This document shows positions 59,077 to 64,000 of a DNA stretch of 64,000 nucleotides, piece after piece. The stretch's first letter is position 1. The number at the start of each line of letters is the position of its first letter. This DNA comes from Halioglobus sp. (lineage in GTDB: Bacteria > Pseudomonadota > Gammaproteobacteria > Pseudomonadales > Halieaceae), in the NCBI GenBank assembly GCA_002699145.1, contig PABK01000052.1, positions 1-64,000 on the forward strand. The letters are read 5' to 3'. The position numbers and the translations under genes were made by a program. The notes beneath the pieces were generated by a model. The model was not told the DNA's origin. It saw only the letters and a program-made list of their open reading frames with translations, and ran no database searches.

Positions 59077-60054
59077 GTGAGCACCGGCACGCACGTGCAG
59101 GCACGCAACGCCGCCCTGACCACCCTGTGGCGGGCGCTGGCCACCCACGACCGGCACGCCTTTCAACAGGACATCGTCCCGATCTACACCGCGCTGCTGG
59201 CGCAGCTGCAAACCGCGCTTTCCCCGGCGGACGCGGAACAGCAACTGCTGGCGCTGCTCGCGCGCAGCGCCCGGGCCTGTGATTACCGCTGGACCCTGCG
59301 CCTGCCCCTGCTACGCCCCGGCACGGATTACCGTCGCTACGAGGGCATCTACACCTATGCCCTGGTCACGGCCATGGCGGTGGACTGCCTGCAGCGAGTC
59401 GCGCACCCGCACGCCGCCCCGGACGCGCTGGCTGCACAGCTCTTGCCACCCGCGGGCCTCGCGGCCCTGCGCGGCGACCCTTTGGTGTGGACAGACTGGC
59501 TCGGCTATTTCGAACAGGCAGCGATCGGCGGTCTTTATGCCGTGTCGATCGGTGAGCGGCCAGACACACGCGCGCGCGGCCTCTCACTGACCGGCGACAA
59601 CACGAGCACCCGCTCGCAAACCCATACACAAACCCATACGCAAACCCCAGGGAAAACGCCGGGGGCCCCGAAGGCCACCCCGGCGCCAGACTCCGGCCGG
59701 TCGATCCTCGCGGCCATCCGCGAGGGCCTCGCGGCAGGCGCGCTGTCCTTCAACCAGCCCGGCGACCCGGTGCAGGTGGACCGTGAGGGCCGTACGTTCC
59801 TCGAGTACCCGGCGATACTCCACTGGAGCATCGCGCGGCTGGACCTGGACGCGGATTTCAGGACCGTGAAAAACCGCTTCGAGCGTGTGCGTCTCTACCG
59901 GCGTGACAAAAGAGGCCGGCAACTGTTTCGCGGCCGGTTGCGGGCTCGTGATCCGCGCGTGCGCGGTTACGTTTTCGAGGACGCCGCAGTGCTCTGGCAC
60001 ACGCCACCCGCACCGGGGCGATTCGTGATTGAGCACCTCACCGCGCTGACGTGA
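59077..60054 (+). CDS. TraI_2/MobH-like domain protein
   Basis: 325 residues from a GTG. The N-terminal part (YRRYEGIYTYALVTAMAVDCLQR, VWTDWLGYFEQAAIGGLYAV) resembles the N-domain and the C-terminal part (ILAAIREGLAAGALSFNQPGDPVQVDREGRTFLEYPAILHW) the C-domain of ICE TraI_2 (MobH) relaxases, joined by a repetitive Thr/Gln/His linker. It is half the length of MobH and I see no HD relaxase motif, so it may be a non-catalytic relative. Confidence 0.55.
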   Translation: MSTGTHVQARNAALTTLWRALATHDRHAFQQDIVPIYTALLAQLQTALSPADAEQQLLALLARSARACDYRWTLRLPLLRPGTDYRRYEGIYTYALVTAMAVDCLQRVAHPHAAPDALAAQLLPPAGLAALRGDPLVWTDWLGYFEQAAIGGLYAVSIGERPDTRARGLSLTGDNTSTRSQTHTQTHTQTPGKTPGAPKATPAPDSGRSILAAIREGLAAGALSFNQPGDPVQVDREGRTFLEYPAILHWSIARLDLDADFRTVKNRFERVRLYRRDKRGRQLFRGRLRARDPRVRGYVFEDAAVLWHTPPAPGRFVIEHLTALT

Positions 60055-60112
60055 TCCCTTGCCCTCGCAAACGCGGCGTAAAGCGCCACACCGGAGGACA
60101 CCGAACCTCACG

Positions 60113-60231
60113 CTGGCGTCACTACCGGGCGCGCAACGCGCCCTTAAAAGGGTAGTGACGCCAGCCACCTGGCGTGCCAAACGCCCCGCGTGCGGGGCGT
60201 GGCGGGCGTTAGCGCGCCCGCATGCCAGGTG
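60113..60231. repeat. Large compound inverted repeat
   Basis: CTGGCGTCACTACC (60113-60126) pairs exactly with 60151-60164, enclosing GGGCGCG-caa-CGCGCCC. Then CACCTGGC (60166-60173) / GCCAGGTG (60224-60231) encloses ACGCCCCGC/GCGGGGCGT and GGGCG/CGCCC-like pairs. Lies between the TraI_2-like gene and copy D. Confidence 0.7.
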
Positions 60232-60316
60232 ACCGTCAGGTTACGGCTAATCAAGGTTCAGAAACTTGTACGTTGACCCCCGGAAAGGCACCTTTCTACA
60301 ATAGGTAGGGACAGTC

Positions 60317-60442
60317 GCCACATAGCGTGGCATGTCGCAGCAGGGACACCCTGCATCGTTCGAGCGCACAGCGCCCGACACCGTCGGCGTCGCCGACGCA
60401 GACCCCGCGGGTTGAAGCGTTCACCCCACGGGTGTGCGCTTC
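60317..60442 (+). ncRNA. Candidate type-3 structured leader, copy D
   Basis: GCCAC-atagc-GTGGC (60317-60331), ATGTCGCA, GCAGGG-ACA-CCCTGC (60340-60354), ATC, GCGC-ACA-GCGC (60364-60374), GTCGGCG/CGCCGAC and a final stem GAAGCG (60414-60419) / CGCTTC (60437-60442). Same order as copy C, including two consecutive ACA-loop hairpins, with changed pairs. The integrase gene is 350 bp downstream. Confidence 0.6.
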
Positions 60443-60790
60443 TGTCATCAATGCATGAGTAACTGACGGAAGAGGAGGACACGACGTCACACTGCAGTAT
60501 CGGCGCAGCACCGAACAAGGCTGCACACACCGCTGTCCTGGGCCTGGCCCGGACCGCAATGAGGTATCCGCTTCCCCACAGGGAACGCACCTCTGCCTGA
60601 AGACCAGGCAACAAGAAAACGCTTTCAGCTCGTATCCTGCACTGCAGGACCACCGTGTGCCACGGCCCCGGTGAGAGCATGAAAACTTACCGAACGGACA
60701 CGTACTGACAATAAATCCGGTCGGACAGCGGGCGAACAGGGAACCACGCGGGTGGTCATCGACTGACAGGCGACATACCGGGGCAGGACA
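60443..60790. other. Intergenic region before integrase
   Basis: 348 bp without a convincing gene. I see no strong hairpin or repeat; a recombination site could lie here because attachment sites often flank integrase genes, but none is recognisable. Confidence 0.3.
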
Positions 60791-61654
60791 GTGCGCGATC
60801 TCAACTACGGCTTGAAACAACTCGTCCATGCCAGCCGTGAGGGCTCCCACGCGACCCGCGCCGCGCGGCAGAACATCCTCCAGCAGTCAGCGAACACCCT
60901 GCACGAGCTAGGCTTTCGCAAGTTGCAACCGACGGGCCTGAAACCGAAACACGTCGAAGCCCTGATTGCCCACTGGCAGTCACAGGCGCTATCCCCCGGC
61001 ACCATCAAGAACCGCCTCTCGCACATCCGCTGGTGGGCGGCCAAGGTGGGCAAGCCCGCGGTGGTGGCCAGAGACAACGATCACTACCAGGTGCAACGGC
61101 GCGTCTACGTCACCGGTGCGGACAAATCCCGCTCTCTGGATGCCGAGCGCCTGTCGCAGGTCACCGATCCCTACACCCGGTTGTCGTTGCGCTTGCAGCA
61201 GGCCTTTGGTCTGCGCCGCGAGGAAGCCATAAAATTCAGTCCCAGCTACGCCGACCGGGGTGACAAATTGACCCTGAAGGCCAGCTGGACCAAGGGGGGC
61301 AGGGCCCGGGACATCCCTATCCGGACGGCAGAACAGCGTGCGTTGCTCAAGGAGGTCCGCGCCATGGTGGGCCGTGGTGCCCTCATCCCGGCGAACAAGA
61401 ACTACTACCAGCAGATGCGCACGTACGAGCGCAACACCGCCCGTGCGGGTCTGGATAAAAACCACGGCCTGCGCCATGCCTACGCCCATGCCCGCTACGC
61501 GGCGCTGACCGGCTGGCCGTGTCCTGCCGCCGGTGGCCCAGCACGGCGCTCACTGAGCCCGGCGCAGCGGGAACAGGACAGCGCCGCCCGCCAGATCATC
61601 TCCCGCGAACTCGGGCACGAGCGTATCGAAATCGTCAGTGTCTATTGCGGCTAG
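60791..61654 (+). CDS. Integrase-domain tyrosine recombinase
   Basis: 287 residues from a GTG (GGGGCAGGA upstream). SAM-like N-domain (LKPKHVEALIAHWQSQALSPGTIKNRLSHIRWW), catalytic FGLRREEAIKFSP, NHGLRHAYAHAR, LGHERIEIVSVYCG. The layout fits the Integrase_1 group found in ICEs. Ends close to its Tyr, as usual. May integrate the element or resolve multimers. Confidence 0.82.
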   Translation: MRDLNYGLKQLVHASREGSHATRAARQNILQQSANTLHELGFRKLQPTGLKPKHVEALIAHWQSQALSPGTIKNRLSHIRWWAAKVGKPAVVARDNDHYQVQRRVYVTGADKSRSLDAERLSQVTDPYTRLSLRLQQAFGLRREEAIKFSPSYADRGDKLTLKASWTKGGRARDIPIRTAEQRALLKEVRAMVGRGALIPANKNYYQQMRTYERNTARAGLDKNHGLRHAYAHARYAALTGWPCPAAGGPARRSLSPAQREQDSAARQIISRELGHERIEIVSVYCG

Positions 61655-61834
61655 TCTCGGGAGTTTACTCATACTGGAGGATGAAATGAAAACTCTAGAG
61701 ACACCGGCAAGCTACTCGTGCATACCGTAGAGTGAATCGGGTATGTAAGTCCGTAGTGAGAATTTTTCAGTAAAGATATTTTTTAGGTAGCGTATCTATC
61801 TATTTTCGGTGTTCTTACAAGCGGGATAGCCCAG

Positions 61835-62683
61835 TCACTCAGCACGGTACAAGGCGCCCTTTTGAAACACACCACCTGAATTTCGGCGCTGCTCATAAGA
61901 GCTGAGCATACCGCAAGCCTCTCCACCAGAAATGAGGCACTGCGCTTTTAGGATTCGATACTCGAGATTGTAGTGTGTATCCCCCATATCATGAAAAGCA
62001 CAAGGCGCATCGAGCACACTGCACCCGAAATTATCGATTATTCTTTTCCCTTGTAGCGTAAACGCGAGAGAGCTGATATTTAGGCCAATATTGGCAGCCG
62101 ACATCCACGTTTTAAATGCCCCGGTCTTACTCTGATACTTGGCGACGAGATTGGAGGCAAAATCGTCCGCGGTCTGTTCCAGGCGCTTGCTCTCAGTCTC
62201 GTCTCGGTTGGTGTTGTCGCCTAGTGTACTAATCGCTCGCCCGGGGTGACCGCTATGGATGTGACCGTACTCGTGGAGTAGGAAATAGCCGAGCGTATGT
62301 GGGAGGTTGTCCATGTCCGCGTAATTGGTCTCGCCAACGGTCGAATAATTCTCAACCCAGGAGTACAGCACGCGAGGTTGGACGATCACACATTGGCAGC
62401 CACGCGGTACGAACATCATATCCGCAACGGTCTGGGAGATCGTCTTATCGCCCACCCAAAGGAGGGCAATACCCTCTCTGTTGTGTTCCTCGTCATAGAG
62501 GTAGTACTCCGGTAAACCCTCTGCATGGAGGAGTATGTTGATGTTCTTGATCGCCTGGCGAGCGATCTCGATATGTAGGACTGTTGGTACAAGTTGGTAT
62601 TGAGCATAGAGATCGGGCGATCTTGAACAGCCAGGGCTGAGCAAACATATCGCAATGATCAGTGTGATGGCGTAGTAATTCAA
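61835..62683 (-). CDS. Lipoprotein zinc metallopeptidase
   Basis: 282 residues with a lipoprotein signal (LLSPGC, Cys at about 19). Zinc site: LHEYGHIHSGHPG (about 150) with a downstream ESKRLEQTADDFA that would give the third ligand, an M48/gluzincin-like order. It would be anchored to an outer or inner membrane facing the periplasm. It overlaps the membrane-protein gene by four bases (ATGA). Confidence 0.75.
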   Translation of the reverse strand: MNYYAITLIIAICLLSPGCSRSPDLYAQYQLVPTVLHIEIARQAIKNINILLHAEGLPEYYLYDEEHNREGIALLWVGDKTISQTVADMMFVPRGCQCVIVQPRVLYSWVENYSTVGETNYADMDNLPHTLGYFLLHEYGHIHSGHPGRAISTLGDNTNRDETESKRLEQTADDFASNLVAKYQSKTGAFKTWMSAANIGLNISSLAFTLQGKRIIDNFGCSVLDAPCAFHDMGDTHYNLEYRILKAQCLISGGEACGMLSSYEQRRNSGGVFQKGALYRAE

Positions 62684-63249
62684 CGGGATGCTTGCAGTAC
62701 CATTTCATCAAGCAGCTGTTGCGCCTCGGATGCGGTAGCTGCTTCGAGAACGTTCTTGCGCGTTTCGTAAGCAAGCTCGATGATGGTATCCGCGCGGTCG
62801 TAGGCGTTCTGCTTCTGGGTCTGGAGCGGGGCAGATAAGGCGACACAGACGGCGCCAATTGCGGCCAGGATAGAGATCATTCGAACATAACGGTGGGGCA
62901 GCCCGGAGACATCAACCTCGGGGGGATCAGCTGCCAGATCTTTGACCTGTCCCTTAAGCCCGCCGATGAGCGTGATAATAGCCGAGGTGATCAGCGCGAC
63001 CCAATAGCAGATTTTCTCCGCCAGCGAGAAGAGTCTCCCCTGCCGGTTCGCTGTGAATGCCAGCGCTCGCATGTGATCCATGGATGTGTCCAACTCCTCC
63101 TTGGCAATGGGTAGCTCTGCGAGAGCGGCGCTGTCGACCCCAAGAATCCTCGGGGCAGCCATAGAAAAGTCACCCGCCACGGCATATAGCACGACCCAAG
63201 CGAAGACATAAGCGAGAATGATGCCTCCGACGATTTTGAACTTATTCAT
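62680..63249 (-). CDS. Membrane protein paired with metallopeptidase
   Basis: 189 residues with three membrane segments: IVGGIILAYVFAWVVLYAV, ICYWVALITSAIITLIGGL, MISILAAIGAVCVALSAPL. Helical loops between them. First gene of the two-gene unit; probably works with the lipoprotein peptidase. No family recognised. Confidence 0.65.
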   Translation of the reverse strand: MNKFKIVGGIILAYVFAWVVLYAVAGDFSMAAPRILGVDSAALAELPIAKEELDTSMDHMRALAFTANRQGRLFSLAEKICYWVALITSAIITLIGGLKGQVKDLAADPPEVDVSGLPHRYVRMISILAAIGAVCVALSAPLQTQKQNAYDRADTIIELAYETRKNVLEAATASEAQQLLDEMVLQASR

Positions 63250-63540
63250 CCTGTTCTCTGGTTGAAAACTTCAATACATAGGGTAGACGATTTGTAGTCT
63301 AAGGCGAGAGTGCGAGACCGACGTGCCCCAACCCAATTGGCGATATAGTTAAAGGGTGGCCCGAGATGTGGCGGCATGCCAAAGAGTTATAACAATGGGG
63401 AGGCGACGACCGATTACTCCTGAACCCCGAAAGGGCCCAATAAACTGGCTTCCCATTCCATACGATTTCACCGCAAGGTGGAAAAGTTAGGAATTTATGA
63501 TCTACACTCCTTCAGAGCGTTTATACATGGAGGTATCGCA

Positions 63541-64000
63541 ATGGCTAAGGCATTTAGTGTTCTTTCCTGGAACGTCGAGCATTTTGGCAGTACAAATAAA
63601 AATAGCTCGGTACCGAAGAAGCCGCTTGGTCCCATATTCGATTTTATCGCCGCTCAAAAGGCAGATGTCCTGGCCATCTATGAAGTGGTGGGCAAGATGG
63701 TGTTCGATGAGATCGTCGAGAAGCTTCCCAACTACACATTTCACATTACGGAAGGGCCTCAATCTCAGGAAATTCTTGTTGGAGTCCGTAACAACCTCCA
63801 AGCATTTTTCACCCAGAAAACGACCTTCAAGTCTGGTGCGGCCATGCTAAGACCAGGTGCATTGCTCACCATTACCAAAAATGGCACAAACTACTCGCTC
63901 TTGTTCCTGCACTTAAAGAGCCTCACTGTGCCCAAAGGCTTCGGTCTTCGGGACGATATGACCGAACGCGCGATGAAGTTCAAGAAAATCTTGGATAAGG
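63541..64000 (+). CDS. Endonuclease/exonuclease/phosphatase-family protein, 5' part
   Basis: 153 codons from the ATG at 63541 (GGAGG 8 nt upstream) run off the window end. EEP signatures: FSVLSWNVEHFG, KADVLAIYEVVGK with the metal-binding Glu, and LLFLHLKSL with the catalytic His. These enzymes cleave DNA, RNA or phosphoesters. Divergent from the peptidase unit; the 290-bp gap between them shows nothing. Confidence 0.75.
   Translation, partial: MAKAFSVLSWNVEHFGSTNKNSSVPKKPLGPIFDFIAAQKADVLAIYEVVGKMVFDEIVEKLPNYTFHITEGPQSQEILVGVRNNLQAFFTQKTTFKSGAAMLRPGALLTITKNGTNYSLLFLHLKSLTVPKGFGLRDDMTERAMKFKKILDK

Noticed and set aside
59077-60054. Full MobH relaxase
   Set aside because: Too short and without a visible HD/HxH catalytic motif; only domain resemblance remains.

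Overview
The window is almost entirely mobile DNA: at least three chromosomal elements abut or nest in it, and I see no obvious housekeeping locus. The genes (VirD2-like relaxase, ArdA and ArdC antirestriction proteins, ParA/ParB, RadC-like protein, HipBA, RES and AbiE toxin-antitoxin pairs, IS21, Tn554-like recombinases) suggest a proteobacterium, most likely a gammaproteobacterium. I cannot name the genus.

Layout. (1) 1-4041: end of a prophage or genomic island, with the C-terminus of an S24 (LexA/CI-like) repressor, an AlpA-like regulator, an excisionase, a tyrosine integrase and a hipBA module. It ends at a 24-base tRNA 3'-end fragment. (2) 4041-31567: an integrative mobilizable element with its own integrase. 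It carries a mobilization block on the minus strand (MobC, relaxase, three related small proteins), a non-coding oriT-like stretch, a SprT-like metallopeptidase, a coupling ATPase, an AAA+ ATPase with a membrane partner, and ardC and ardA. A defence-like island at about 21.3-31.6 kb holds an HNH nuclease, a RecB-like nuclease/SF1 helicase, a PIN protein, an XRE-ImmA/IrrE protease, a ubiquitin-like/E1/DUF6527 operon, and a Fic protein behind six exact 24-bp repeats. (3) 31568-34033: an IS21-family element that truncates the last gene of element 2 and has no visible target duplication. (4) 34034-40.7 kb: small membrane protein, methyltransferase, ParDE, a Tn554-like TnpA/TnpB/TnpC trio and another tyrosine recombinase. 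(5) About 40.9-61.7 kb: a plasmid-like or ICE-like backbone with a CoiA-like operon, RES and AbiE toxin-antitoxin modules, a second ArdC, a RadC-like protein, three ParB-type proteins, ParA, a probable replication initiator beside 21-bp-spaced iterons, a TraI_2-like protein and an integrase. (6) 61.8-64 kb: a lipoprotein metallopeptidase, a membrane protein and a nuclease-like gene cut by the window edge.

The least explained signal is non-coding. Three families of repeated, foldable leaders stand in front of transfer, antirestriction and partition genes, always in the orientation of the downstream gene. Type 1 (three copies) precedes traG, ardC and ardA; its stems differ in sequence but keep pairing around a shared core. 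Type 2 (two copies) precedes the second ardC and a parB. Type 3 (four copies) precedes three consecutive single-gene units, two of them ending in terminators, and lies upstream of the last integrase. They could be regulatory RNA leaders or folded single-stranded-DNA promoters used as a transferred strand enters a recipient. Further striking sites are two near-perfect 43-45 bp palindromes in front of the AbiE operon and the 24-bp repeat array in front of the Fic gene.
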